A DNA stretch of 64,000 nt, from assembly GCF_010093815.1 (NCBI RefSeq), contig NW_022985569.1:1-64000 (forward strand), read 5' to 3'. The stretch's first letter is position 1. Each line of letters begins with the position of its first letter. Below the pieces are notes generated by a model that was not told the origin of the DNA, searched no databases, and saw nothing but the letters and a program-made list of their open reading frames with translations. The position numbers were made by a program, and so were the translations under genes. This stretch comes from Pseudovirgaria hyperparasitica (taxonomy: Eukaryota; Ascomycota; Dothideomycetes; Acrospermales; Acrospermaceae). This document shows positions 34,245-46,660 of this stretch, one piece after another.

Positions 34245-34838
34245 CTTTCTACCTGACCTTCCTCCGTGACCCACTTTTTTTTATTCCTCGCTCCCTTCCC
34301 CTTCCCTTCCGACACTTTCTTTCTTCCTTTCCTTCTCCCTCCCCCATAAATCACTTTCTCCTTCACACACAACACACCCACACGCTCCTTTGCTTTCACC
34401 AATTCGCGCCGCTGTCCCACGGTCTACTTTGCAAGCCAATCTTGCTCTTGGCTTGTATTCCCCCCCCCCCCTTGATCCTTACCCAGGGTACACGTTCAAC
34501 GGCTAGCCGCATCGGCCGTTCCAGCGGTGCTTGCCATATCAACGGCTTTTCTTGATATATCCTCTCTCTCACTCTCTCTCTCTCTCCAACAACACTCCAT
34601 CCTCAGCCACCACCACCACCACCACCACTTATCCTGTAATTCTTCGACCACACCCAGCCCCGGCGCGTCTATCTCGACCACACGTCCGTTGGCTTTTACT
34701 GGTCTTCTCTATCCCTGTGACGCCTACAGAGCATACCAGGTACCAACTACTGTGGCCTTCATGCTGGATGCTCAGCATGCTGGACGCGACTCTTCGTCCT
34801 TTCACGCCGTAAATCATCATCATCATCAGCATCAAACC

Positions 34839-37800
34839 ATGGCGTCCCCAGCTACTCGCGAGGACGCAATGCAACACGACACTGTGCAGCCTGCAGATGA
34901 GAGTGCTACGGGCACGAGCGGTGTGTCATCCGCCAGTCTGCCAAATCATCCTTCTACTTCCTCAAACCCTACCGCTACCACCTCTGTCGCCCAACCCTCG
35001 ACAGACTCTCCCCATCCTGCTGCCATCAACAACAACCCTCCCACCGCCGAATCCACCTCGACGCCAGACCAACCTGCACAGTCACAGCCCATGACCACGT
35101 CCAACTCGACGTCTTCAAATGCCTCTGCCAAGCAATCAAAGGACTCCAACATGGCTGCTACTTCTACTACTACTACCACTACCAACACCACCAACACCAC
35201 CGCCGCCGCCGCCGCTGCGCCTTATGGGACGCGTTCTCGAGGCACTCGCAATGTAGCACGCCCCAACTACGCCGAGGACGCCGACCTCATGGACTTTGAG
35301 CTGACCCAACCGGCCAAGAATGGCACTGCGCCCTCTGAATCAGGCGTGAAAAGCTCTGCAAATTCGGAGACTCAGGACTCGCCGACGGTGGCATCGCGCA
35401 AGGCAAACGCGAATGGGACTGCAAATGGCGCTTTCACCTCTGTCAATGACGCGAAAAAGGACGCGCCTGTTGCTGGCACTTTGACTTTTTCGACGACTGC
35501 TACCACAACCACCACCAACTCCTCCACTCCTGCGCCTGCGCCTGCGCCGGCACCGTCAAAGAGACGAAAGGCCCAGGCAAACCATGCTGCATCAAACGGT
35601 TCACTTGCGACGAGCACGGCAGGCACGCAATCAAGCTCGCGAAGAACCTCACATCAGATTGCAGCAGTTGCACAGCCATCACGCCAAAGCAACATGTACA
35701 CGTTCGAAAAGTCAAAGGCCATGTTGAAGAATGGCAAGCTGGAGGCAGACGATGGCACAGTATTCAACGTAAATGGTATGTTTTGTTTTTTGTTCTCTTT
35801 TCTCTCTTTTTGCACTTTTTGTTCAAGCTCTGTGCTGTTGTTGTTGTTGTTGTTGTGGTGGTGGTGGTGGTGGTGGTGGTGTTGGAGGTAGTGCATGGTG
35901 CATGCAGTTGTGGGTGGTGGGAGGGTGGCGATTACTGGGGCAGGCGCACGCATTGGCTTGAGGCTTGGCTAACGCGTCACAGATCACGTCTATCTAATTT
36001 GCGAACCGCCGGGAGAGCCATACTATCTCTGTCGACTGATGGAGTTTGTGCGCGATGAGAGCAATGATCCAAACTCGCCGATTGTGTCAATCCGAGTGAA
36101 TTGGTTCTATCGCCCTCGAGACGTGCAGCGTTTCAATAACGATACGCGACTTGTCTATGGCACGATGCATTCCGACATCTGTCCGCTGACTTCGCTCCGA
36201 GGCAAGTGTCAGATCAAGCACCGTGCCGAGATTGGCGACGTGGACGAGTATCGCAAGATTCCAGATTCCTTCTGGTTCAATCAGGCCTTTGACCGCTTCA
36301 TCCATCGCTGGTACGAGGTCATCCCGACGAAGCAGGTGATCAACGTGCCAGAGAAGGTCAAGAAGGCCCTGGACGAACGATGGAAATACGTCGTCGTGGA
36401 GACGAGTCGCGTCAAAGAACTGACGAGCGAAGTCAAGACGTGCAAACGGTGCACCGGGTATTGCCCAAAGTAAGTAATATGGAAGGAAAAAGAATCGTTT
36501 TCGGACTCGTGTGCCGTTTGCTAACGGCTTTGGTGCAGTCCCGAATCCGTGGAATGTGCGGTCTGTCACAATACCTACCACATGAATTGTGTCCGGCCGC
36601 CGTTGTTGAAGAAACCGTCGCGGGGATTTGCGTGGGCATGTGGACCTTGCAGCAGGGCGCAAGAGCGGAAACTAGAGGCGCGACGGACACCCATCATCGG
36701 CGAGGCCAGCCACGAGGCGGAGGAAGACGAGCAGATGGAGGAGGAGGAGGAGGATGGTGTTGGGCTGGCCAAAACAGCCGATTCCACCACTGCTGCCCCC
36801 AGCCCGACTGGATACGAAGCCCCAGCGGATTTGCATCCTGCCACCCAGGCCGAAATCGCCCTTGCGCAGATGTGGCCAATGAGATACCTGGGCATTCATG
36901 CTCGCGTAGAAGACGCTCTCCAGTACGACGATCGAGCAATCTACCCACGCGCAAGCTCTCGACTGGGCCCGCGTCATCAGGCCAACGTCAACGTCTGGCA
37001 TGGTCACCCGGTCGAGTTTGTCAAGCCTGCCGAGATCAAGAGACGCTACGTCAAGGCGGGCGGCCAGAAGAAAGACACGAAGTTGTCCAAAGAGACCGTC
37101 GCCGCGCTAGAGGCTGATCGCCAAGAAAAGGCCAAGCGCCCCAAATGGGTCCAGGACGAACCGCAGGGTTACGTGAGGCGAGGCGAGGACCTACCAAACA
37201 AAGACTCGAAGAACTCGGCGAAACTCATGTTTAGGATGCCTCCTCCACAGCCGGTGCATTCAGAGCGTGGCAACGATGATGTGCCTGCTGCTGCTGCTGC
37301 GGCTGCTGCCACGGAGGCTGACCTCGACGCCTACATGCACCGCGTCAAGACCCAGGTCGCGCCCATCATCGGCGTCGAGAAGTGGAACACAAACTTCCTC
37401 GACAAGGCCCTGGAACTGTACACGACCAACAACTACAATGCCGATGCCGCCATCCGGCAGCTCAAGAAGGTCGACCGCAAGAAGGACTTGAAGGAACCAG
37501 AGCTGACCAAAGAGGAGATTAAGAAGTTTGGAGAGGGTGTTGCCAAGTACGGTTCGGAGCTTCGGAATGTTCGACTACACGTAAAGACCATCACGCCCGG
37601 TGAGGCCGTCCGCTACTACTACTTGTGGAAGAAGCGAGAGGGCAAGGAGATCTGGAAGAACTATGGTGGTCGCAAAGGCCGCACGAAGAAGCCGGATAGC
37701 GAAGCCACCGCGAAACTGCTCGACGACGTCGCTCACGACCAGGACGACTCTGCATTCGACTGCGAGAAGGCCGAGAGGCGGAAACGCGGCTTTCAGTGCA

Positions 37801-40259
37801 AGTTTTGCAACATCAGACACTCCCGACAGTGGCGAAGGGCGCCAAACGCAGCGCCCGGCCAGACTGTGCTTGCCGATGGTCGAAGCAAAGAAAAGGGCCA
37901 AAGCCTCGTCGTTGCACTGTGCCAGAGATGCGCAAACCTGTGGCGTCGCTATGCCATCAAATGGGAGAACATTGACGAAATCGCAAAGAAGATTGCCATG
38001 GGCGGTCTAAAGGCTACCAAGCGGCGCATCGATGAAGAGCTTATCAACGAGTTCAACTTTGCAAAGAACAATCCTCACGCCATGGACATTGACCCGCCTG
38101 TCGAGCACGAGACGGTAGCGGAGCCCCCCAAGAAAAGGCTAAAGGTCGCGGCACTGGACAAGGACAGAGACGGCCACTCATCTGCGTCTGAGTCCAATGT
38201 AAAGAAGAAGCAGCAGCAACAACAACAACCGCGACAACAATTCATCCAACAACCCCCTCCTCCGCCCCCGCCGCCGCCAAAGCAACCTACACCACCCCCC
38301 GTCCCAGCGCAGCCAAAGATGGCCACCCTACCATGTTGCGTCTGCTACCAGTACGACCTCGAAAACGACCGACTGATGACCTGCAACGAGTGTCGACTCA
38401 CGGTCCACCGCAAGTGCTTTGGAGTCGACAGTCGTCGCACGAACAAATGGACATGCGACATGTGCCGGAACGACCGCAAGACCCATGTCTCGTACGCGTA
38501 CGAATGTGTGCTCTGCCCGGTCACACTGAACAACATAGACCTAGTCGAACCGCCCAAGGTGTCCCACAAGAAGAAGACGGACCGCGATCGTGAACGGGAA
38601 CGGATGGAGAAGGAACTGGCAGCAAACCTAGCGGCCAGCTATCGCCAGCAACAGCGCGACAAGGGCCGGCCTGAACTTCCACGGGAGCCACTGAAGCGAA
38701 CATCTGATGGAAACTGGGTGCACGTATACTGCGCTGCCTGGGTGCCAGAGACTAGGTTCAACGACCCAAAGAGCTTGGACATAATCGAAGGCATTGGATC
38801 TGTTGCGCTGCGGTACGAGCAGACTTGCAAGGTGTGCAAGACGGACAAGGGAGCATGTGTGTCCTGCCATCAGCCCGGGTGCAACGCATTGTTCCACGTC
38901 GGCTGTGCTCATCAAGCTGGGTACATATTTGGATTCGATGTTGCACCCGTCAAGGGCTCTCGACGCGATGTCAATCCGGTGTTCACGCTGGGTGCGGACA
39001 AGGCCGAGACCGGAGCACTCAATCCTGCTATATGGTGCAGGGAACATGCTGCTCCCAAAACGATCGTCCATCCCATCACGGAAATCGTGAACGATACTCC
39101 AAACCTCACTGCCCTGCAGGTCTACGTGCGCAACTACAAGGAGGCCGACTCGTCGACAACAGGCCCGGCTCGCAAAGCGGCCCTGATGGACCAGTCAGTG
39201 CTATCCAACTCTCTTAGCGCTGCCAACCGTCGTACGTCCGCAGTGCAGGGCGGCAATGCCACGGCTGGACGTGGCTCTCGCAGAATGTCTTCTGGCGATG
39301 CACTCAAGACAGAGGACGATGAGCATGCGCCTACCATGGACCGTCACTGCACAAAATGCAAAGTCGAGGTCTCGCCAAAGTGGTGGGTCGCCAACGAAAG
39401 GACGTTGCAAAAGGAGCCTGAGCGTCCGGCTACCGCGAACGGCATCTCACCCTACGATATATCGACCAGAGAGTACTCCGCCACGGTCGGTAAACCAACA
39501 GTCTGGCTGTGCAACAAGTGTCACTGGAAGAAACGGAATGCAGTCGAGGAGACTGAAGAGCGTCCACCGTCCAGGCCTGAAGCTATACGCCCGGAAGTGC
39601 CTGTCACCATGCCTCTGCGATCACCCACGACCATCCCCTACCCAGCTCCAACTCCCTGGAACCAACCTGGAGGTCCCATCGCGCAGCCCGCGCCTCCACT
39701 GTCCAGCTGGGCTGGCAATCACCCATCTTCAGCCCCGACACTGAGCAACGGCGTCACCTCCCACTCGCCTCGCGCTCACACACACCCAGCAACATACCAC
39801 GCACCCCCACCGCTACACCATTCACACCAAACAAACGGCTACCACCCCCCAAACATGCACCCAGTCGGCATCCCGCCTCCATACGGCACCGCCCATCCAT
39901 CCCACGCCCCTCTCGCCCCAATGCACGCTCCCAACGGCCACCACTCCCCCCGCCACCTCCAGCTGCACTCCCCAACTCACCCGCCTCCCCACCAGGGCTT
40001 TCCCCCTCCTCCGCCTCCTCCGCCACCATCTCGCCACACCAGCAGTCCCTACGCACCTGGTCCCTCCGGCCCGCCCCAACATCTCCCCGCTGCCTTTGGC
40101 TCCCATCATCAGAGCCCCCCGCTCTCCGCAGCGCATCCTCATCACCATAGGCCCACCACGCCGCGTACGCGTGAGAATACCCTCCCGCCGCTGCCTGCTG
40201 AGCGGCCGATGCCGAGCGGTGCGAGTGCGAGTCCTAGTCTGCGCAATCTCCTGCACTAG
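34839..40259 (+). CDS. SNT2: Snt2-like BAH / PHD / SANT chromatin regulator
   Basis: Exons at 34839-35775, 35983-36469 and 36539-40259 give 1714 residues. An in-frame ATG at 34761 is possible, but 34839 (MASPATRED) has a better context. Order of domains: a disordered Ser/Thr-rich start (1-312); BAH from about 314 (DHVYLICEPPGEPYYLCR) to 440; PHD1 at 468-515 (CKRCTGYCP, HMNCVRPPLL, WACGPC); SANT at 795-844 (LTKEEIKKFGEGVAKYG, AVRYYYLWKK); a GATA-like zinc finger at 893-946 (CKFCNIRHSRQWRR, CQRCANLWRRYA); PHD2 at 1072-1128 (CCVCYQYDLENDRLMTCNEC); an extended PHD to about 1300 (GNWVHVYCAAWVPE); and a second GATA-like finger at 1412-1469 (CTKCKVEVSPKWW, CNKCHWKKR). The tail is Pro/His-rich. In yeast Snt2 works with Ecm5 and the Rpd3 deacetylase in stress-responsive transcription. 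Intron 1 is 207 nt and carries GTT/GTG runs. Confidence 0.92.
35836..35881. repeat. (GTT)n(GTG)n repeat in SNT2 intron 1
   Basis: A compound trinucleotide run within the first intron, between donor and branch site. Length changes here would alter intron size only. Confidence 0.88.
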
Positions 40260-40702
40260 GGGGGGATTGAGGGTTGGAGCGAGGGAGATGATGGATGGAT
40301 CGAGGAAGGGATAGAGAGAGAATAAGGGAGGAGAATTTTGGGGGCATATTTGTATTTGTACTTTTTAGACAAGAAAACGGAGATGATGCAGATGAGGCCG
40401 ATGAAGAGGTCGATGGAGATGAGGCAGTAGAAGCTAGGAAGGATGGGAAGGAGGGTAAGGAGGGGAAAATGTAAAAATGTAAAGAAATTAAAAGACAATT
40501 AAGAAAGGATTTTCATTTTTCGGTTCTCATTGATTTTCTGATTAGCATTTTTTGCGGGGGAGAGGGGGAAAAGGGGTGGTAAGTCCGATTAGTGGTATGT
40601 GCTGTCTCGTGTCTTGTGTCTTGTGTCTTGTGTCTTGAGTATACGTCTACCACCACTCACTCACTCACTCACTCTCGTCGATCCTATGGTCATCGATCCC
40701 AT

Positions 40703-40704
<2 letters not shown>

Positions 40705-40739
<35 letters not shown>
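40705..40739. repeat. (TA)n microsatellite
   Basis: About 17 perfect dinucleotide units. Confidence 0.95.
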
Positions 40740-40743
<4 letters not shown>

Positions 40744-40987
40744 CGCGCAAACATTCAGAGGGCTTTTGAGGTTTCTTGAGCTTTTTGAAGTTGGGGGTGG
40801 CAGGGAGTTGGATGGGGAGTTGGATTGGGGGGTCAGAGGAGGGGGGAAGGGGGGTATTCAGGGTTTTTTTCTATTTCTTTTTTATCATGAGGTTGGTGTT
40901 TTTTTTTTGGGTTTTTTTTTTCTTTTTTTTTCTTTTTTTTTTCTTCTCAAATGGGGTGAGTGTGAGGTATGAGAGGTATGAGAGGTA

Positions 40988-40988
40988 T

Positions 40989-41066
<78 letters not shown>
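40988..41066. repeat. (GT)n(GA)n compound microsatellite
   Basis: About 12 GT units run directly into about 27 GA units. The GA part is a perfect polypurine tract on the plus strand. Confidence 0.95.
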
Positions 41067-41068
<2 letters not shown>

Positions 41069-41228
41069 GTGTAGGTGTCGTGCGTGCTGAATACCTGGGC
41101 CCGATATGGGTAGGATAGGGTTGGATTAGATCCAACTGGATGGTGCTTGTTACTTGTTTCTTCTGATATTCCGGTGGCAGTAGTTGATACTTACTCGACA
41201 CCCCGTATCTCCTGGGTCGTTTTTCGTT

Positions 41229-41291
41229 GAAGAAGAAGAAGAAGAAGAAGAAGAAGAAGAAGAAGAGGAGGAGGAGGAGGAGGAGGAGGAG
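41229..41291. repeat. (GAA)n(GAG)n compound microsatellite
   Basis: A perfect purine tract of GAA units followed by GAG units, 200 bp from the GA tract. Confidence 0.95.
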
Positions 41292-42115
41292 TTTGAGAAT
41301 TGGGGGGGTTAGTTGGTTTTTTGGCGGCATTTGCCAGGCAGGGGGTTTATTTTGTTTGGCTAGGGAGGGGGCAGAGTCTATAGAAATCATCAAATTGGGA
41401 ATACGAAAAGGAAACATTACCGGATTTCTCGATTGATATTGTGTGCTTTGTGCGCGTGTGTATACTGTGACGGGACGGGGGGCGAGTTGAGATGGAATTG
41501 AATGAGGTAGATGATGAGTGAGTGGCAAGGCAGGGGAAGGGGAGGTGATTAGTTGAGATGTTGGGTAATTTAGATTGATTAAATACAATCCAAAGAAAAC
41601 ATATAGAAAATGCACACACCAATTACACGCCAATTACGGTTTCTTCTTCCTTGTGAGATAAACACAGCTTGGTTCCTTGTCATGTACCGTGAGTAAGTGA
41701 GTGAGTGAGTGAGCGCCTGGATGCTAGGTATACATATATATAAATATCCGTAGGAGCGTGCGTGTGATAGGGACCACTCATAGGAAAGTGATCGATTGGT
41801 ATATATATATGCTATGCTATGCTACTCTATATAGTACAGTACGTGGAGGATGCTATGGACGGATAGTCCTGGCTGTGCGTATGCAGAGGAAAGACTGTTC
41901 GCCGGCGATGGGCATATGTCTGGCCCTCGAGCACTACTACTGTGCGGGGACCGGGGTGCGTCTGGAGATACAAGGGAAAAACACGGCCATTAGCTGCATT
42001 CATGCCGCATGTTGGGGGTATGATTATGGTATAAGAGTAAGAGAAACGTGGAGCGAAAGTGATGCGATGCGGCCGTGAGTATCATGAGTCGTCAATCGGG
42101 CGGTCCTTGCTTTCA

Positions 42116-43581
42116 TCACGGCCACCAGTTCATGCGCTTGTAACTCTCAATGACACTCTCCACCTCCTCCTTCGTCAGCTTCGGGTGTGTATATCTGGCA
42201 ACATGTTAGTCCGGTTCTCGTCCCCCTTACCGCCCTCAATCACTCACTGAAATCCCGTCGCATTTTCAAACGCACTCCCGTCCAAACACAGATCGGTATC
42301 CTTCAATAACTCCTTCTCCATAAACGGCGACAGCGGTCCACTCGTTGGAATTCCCGCGTCGAGCAGCAGGTCTGCCCAAGGATCCATTGTCTCTTCGTTA
42401 ACATCGTCCACCACAGAATCCAGATGCATACGGGCGAATGTGCTGATCAGCGTGCCTTGAAAGCCTGTTTCAATCTTGAATATTTCATGAAATATACGCG
42501 CTTGCGTGCCCTGGCTCGTGTCGCCGTGGTCGACAATGTTGAAGACCGTCGGCCCGGCCGTTGGCGACTGTTTCGAATACCAGTGTGCTGCCGTCCATGC
42601 CGCAGCTGTTACATCGTCAATGTGAACTGTATGTGTACGCAAGTCTTCCTTCCACAGCCACTTCATCTCCTTCTCCTCGCTCTGGTACACGCGCGCCATA
42701 CACAGTGCAGTCCCCAAGAACTTTCCTACATACGGACCATACACATGTGGTAATCGCAGAATCAGAAGTGGCAAGCCCTCAATTTTGGCGAGGTCCTCTT
42801 CAGCAGTGAGTTTCCACTTTGCGAGCTTGAGCCATGGCTTGAGTTTGTCAGTCTCCTTGCAAGGCGTCGACGACGGATTGTACACCATTCCGGTGCTCAT
42901 TTCGATGAAGCATTTAACTTTGCGCTTTGCGGCTTCGCGGCCAACAGCGAGCGAGAGAGCATGAGAACGCAGGCGATAGACCTCGTCTTCTTGACTGTAG
43001 CGTGTCTCGCCTCCACAATTAAAGACATAGTCGAACTGGGCGCCGTCCGGACGGTCGAATACCTTTTGTAGAGTAGCTGGACAGAAAAAGATTGAGGTCA
43101 GCTTTCAACTTTCTCTTTCACCCTGGCTATATCTTTTTGACAGGAGATTTTCAAAACGCACCCTCTCTTGACGCGTCTGCCTGCATGAATCTGTCCCGGG
43201 AGCACGCCTCTTTCAATTCAGGCGCAAGCATTGCCAACTCAGGCAAATGTTTGTCCACCAGTCTCATATCGGAGGCGAGGCCATTGTCATGTATGTATTT
43301 CGCCAAGAAGCGGCCGATATATCCTAGACAATATGGAATCAGCGTACATGGTCAGACGTGCGGATGTTATGCACCAAAATCTGGAGCCAAAGCGGCACAG
43401 CTCTAGAGGCTGCACGACGGCCACGACCACAGTACAGTCCAGTGAAGAGACAAAGATGTGCTTATGGAGAGCCCAGGATATCTGCATTGCAGTCGTATGC
43501 AGGATGAGTGAATCCGAGCAATAACATACCGAGTCCCCCAATGATCAAGACAGAGGGCTTCGATCCATCAGTTTCTGCCAT
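42116..43581 (-). CDS. NAD(P)-binding extended-SDR epimerase-like protein
   Basis: Exons at 43581-43530, 43323-43162, 43076-42248 and 42194-42116 give 373 residues. All joins keep frame, with GT-AG introns of 206, 85 and 53 nt. The start MAETDGSKPSVLIIGGLG joins to GYIGRFLAKYIHDNG, rebuilding the Rossmann GxxGxxG. Later blocks fit extended SDRs: FDYVFNCGGETRYSQED, CFIEMSTGMVYNPSSTPCKE, LPLLILRLPHVYGPYVGKFLG, and HTVHIDDVTAAAW. The usual catalytic Y-x-x-x-K is not obvious: the matching stretch reads KPWLKLAKWKLTAEED, with Trp or Leu at the Tyr position. The last exon ends KRMNWWP. Its relatives are labelled nucleoside-diphosphate-sugar epimerases. The substrate is unknown, and activity may be altered or lost. 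Confidence 0.85.
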
Positions 43582-46500
43582 GGCGGGGTAGTAGCGTACA
43601 GCAAAGTCCAGCGCAGCCAGCCAATGTCAGACGGCAAAAGCAGATCAAGAAAGGGTCCTGACTGTAAGAATGGCGGGGGATGAAGTGCTGACAGATGGCG
43701 TAGGGCAGCGAGGGTGATGCTTGGTTGGTGGGGTTGTTGAAGGGAGGGAGCGGACGAGTGTGGTGGCAGGACTCCAGGAGAGACGTCAATATGCTCTTTA
43801 ACAGTTTAAACTCAGAGGAGCAAGAGGCGTGAAAGTCGGTGAGAAGAAGGCATACCAGGCCAATTGCGGAGACGGGGGAGTAGAGAAGTGGAGAGAGTGA
43901 GTGGGAAGAAGATGGTGCTGGTTTTGGTCTTGTATGAAGTTGCGTTGCCGGCGGATGTCAGGCAGGCAGGCACACACACAGGCAAACACAGGCAGAAAGG
44001 CAGGCAGGAAAATGCTCAACCTCAGGCTAATTACCACTCCCACTTACTACCTACCACCGCTATCGCTACCACTACCACTAATACCGCTAATCACAAGTAC
44101 AGTAAATAAGCAATAAGCAATACTACATTATCCTACACTGCAATCGATCGAACACACCGCGGACAAGGACGGGCGGGTCTTGGCTAAACACACTCACACG
44201 TCCCGAACTCTGCATAGGCGGGAGTGCAAGGGGCAAAGGCAAGGGGGTGACGCCCACCAACAAGCGAGTGACGACACCGACCGATAGCCAACATCCCAGG
44301 CGCATAGTGAAGAATCATGCGGGCTCTATCGCACTCTCGATCAGGCTGGACAGAATCATCTTCATCATCATCATCTAGTGATAGCCACTTCACCACCCTT
44401 TCTTCACGTCACTTCTCTGTCGTTGACGCTGCTGCTGAAAAGCAGTGAGCAACTGTACAGGAGCAGAGTCTGGCCTGTCCTCGGACTTTCGTCATCCAAG
44501 GACGATTGACCCAGGAGGAATGAAAAAGGCCGCAGGACTAAAAGAAAAGTTTGCACCGGCGATTATAGCAGACTACTGAACTTATAATCTATGATAACTT
44601 CAAGACAGCACCTACGAGTCCACAGCGGCCGCTCCCCCCTCCTCCAGCAATACAGTAAGTACCCGGCCAAAGGAACCCCCGACGCCGTCGATGGCATGCA
44701 TGCAGTGCATGTCGAATGTCGACAGGGCAGCTCGCAGTGGTGGCGGTCCATCTATATGCAGGAGTCAGTGACCTGCATGCCTCTGCAGTGCTAATTTGAT
44801 GCTAATATCGGAAGCGGAGCAATAGCCTACGATACGATACGCTGCCCCCATCGTCCGACCCGCTCGCGCTGCAGCCGTTTGCGCGCGGCACTGCGGCAGT
44901 AATCACAAGGGGTAGTGACAATGCTAAATGCTATCTATCAAGAGAACTCCAAGTCTTCTTAATGCACTTGCAGCTGCAGCTACGAGAGCCGGCAGCATAT
45001 CGCCCGTCAGGATTGCATCGCCAGCTCCGTCGTGCTGCATCACTCAACAACTTCCACTTTGATGGCCAGAGTCGGCCCCCTCTTCTTCTCTTCTGCATGG
45101 CCTTGTACATATACTGGTACCTGGCTCCACTGTTATCGAAACAAAGTTTAGGTATCTTCTTCCTTCGACTTCATTTGGGCAGCTAGCACCACCGAGGGCG
45201 ACGTGCCCGCCAAAGCTCGGTCGAAATCCAGGGGAAAACGTTGCTGTGTCATTATTTCTGCTTCTCGCTGCAATCTTCTCGGCATCGTACGGAGTGGACA
45301 GTACACGTTATCTTGTCCTTGGCCGTTGCTCCGCACTTCAACGCGCGCGCATGCAGTGGTCCCGCCCCAAGAACGCTGCACCGTAATGACCGTCCGCGTA
45401 GACCGCCCAGAGCAGACGATCACAAGGTCACCGCATGAATATCTCTTGGCCAATACAATCGACTAACACCCCGACTGACCTCGGTGAGATTCGCGACTTG
45501 GACCGCAAGCCAGTCAGTGAGGCGCGGCACATACTGTGCATCTTATCAACCACTGAACAGATCCCACACAATTTTGACCGATCAATAATTAGCGACCCAT
45601 CATGCGTTTGTGAAAAGTGCTCACTTCCACTTCATTTCCTGAATGCACGTGAGTATAACAGTGGTCTAGCGCCGCAGTGCCTAGATCTGCGTAGTAGTAC
45701 TGCGCCCAACGAACGAGTTGAACTTCTTTTCTTTTCACCTACAGGTCGACTGTTATAGAACGACGTAGCAGATAGGTTCATATCATCAACAGGCAGTACC
45801 AATCAGCCAGTAGAGCCAGCAGTCGATACTTAGCAATGGGGGGTAGGTCGTGGGTAGCGGACAGTCTTGCGGTATAGACCGTATCTCAGTCAGCACTGTA
45901 CGATTCCGATCTTGTAAAGGGACGGTGCGATGTTACTAGCAATCATCTTCCTTAGTCTTTCTTCCCACGTGAGTTTGTAGAGGCATAATCCAGAACTTCT
46001 GACATGACACGATCGTGTTTTGTTCCATCTTGCTTTCCCGTTCTGCAGGCATCTTCGTTCCAAACGCAGGGATGCATGGCCCCGCTAGCTGCGCGTACCG
46101 ATCCGCCCCCTGGAGCCTGGGAACAAGCGTTTCCCAAGCCAGACGACCGGGGATGCCCGCATTGCATGCACTCCGCAACAACAGGTGATTAGGTGCATCT
46201 AAGAATTCTATCCTCAAGAAAATATGCTAGCGCGGACAACTGTTGCTTTTCGTGATATATACAATCCGATAAAAGATGCGTAGCTAATGCTAGATCGCCT
46301 TTCGCCCAGGCCTCGTCCAGATATCCCAAAGCCCCTCGTGCTAGCTATGTAACGCTCTAGTCCTCTGACCATAGATAGATATGACGGTTCAGACGAGGAC
46401 GCTATGTGGAGACAGCCTTATCCTGATTGCAGTCGTCAGAGCAGTAACTCTATGCTTGAATCCCATGTGTCGCATACTTACTTCGCCAATAGTCTTTAGC

Positions 46501-46660
46501 TTTTCTGTATCTAATGTACGACGCCGCCCCAACGCCAATAATGCAAGGAAATGTACATGAAAGCAAGCAAAGTCGAGAAATCGGAAGCCAGACGGATGGC
46601 CGTGGTGGAGGCATGAATCGCGGAGACCAGAGTCACCATGTATAGTATGAAGTGGAAGTC
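43582..46660. other. 3-kb region without a firm gene
   Basis: This region spans from the epimerase-like gene start to the 3' end of TOP1. Weak candidates only: a plus-strand frame from ATG 45435 with a possible intron (GTGAGT at 45649 to ACAG at about 45744), and a minus-strand frame at 45148-45470 without ATG that ends in KSKEEDT and is preceded by a TTAG acceptor. They overlap on opposite strands and neither shows a known domain. I do not call either. Confidence 0.45.

Larger units (their letters stand above)
29872..34838. other. 5-kb gene-free, microsatellite-rich region upstream of SNT2
   Basis: No supported coding gene over nearly 5 kb. The region is crowded with short tandem repeats: GATG, ACAC, CTACTA/CTG (33426-33478), GATAAT (33735-33785), CT (33990-34008), CATC (34083-34112) and CTACCA (34177-34244). 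It has two TCACGTGA palindromes (30245-30252 and 31094-31101). The last kilobase is pyrimidine-rich and is likely the long 5' leader and promoter of SNT2. Non-coding transcripts are possible but not shown. Confidence 0.55.
40260..42115. other. Convergent intergenic region rich in microsatellites
   Basis: 1.86 kb between the 3' ends of SNT2 and the epimerase-like gene. It contains AT, GT/GA and GAA/GAG runs (listed) and T-rich tracts near 40895-40945. Long apparent open frames here are products of the repeats. No gene is supported. Confidence 0.65.

Noticed and set aside
33634-34555. Open frames of 210-220 codons upstream of SNT2
   Set aside because: They consist of translated CATC, CTACCA and CT repeats. 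The protein sequence is pure low complexity.
40592-41633. Several long frames rich in Tyr, Phe, Glu or Leu
   Set aside because: They are produced by TA, GT/GA, GAA and poly-T repeats and have no coding character outside them.
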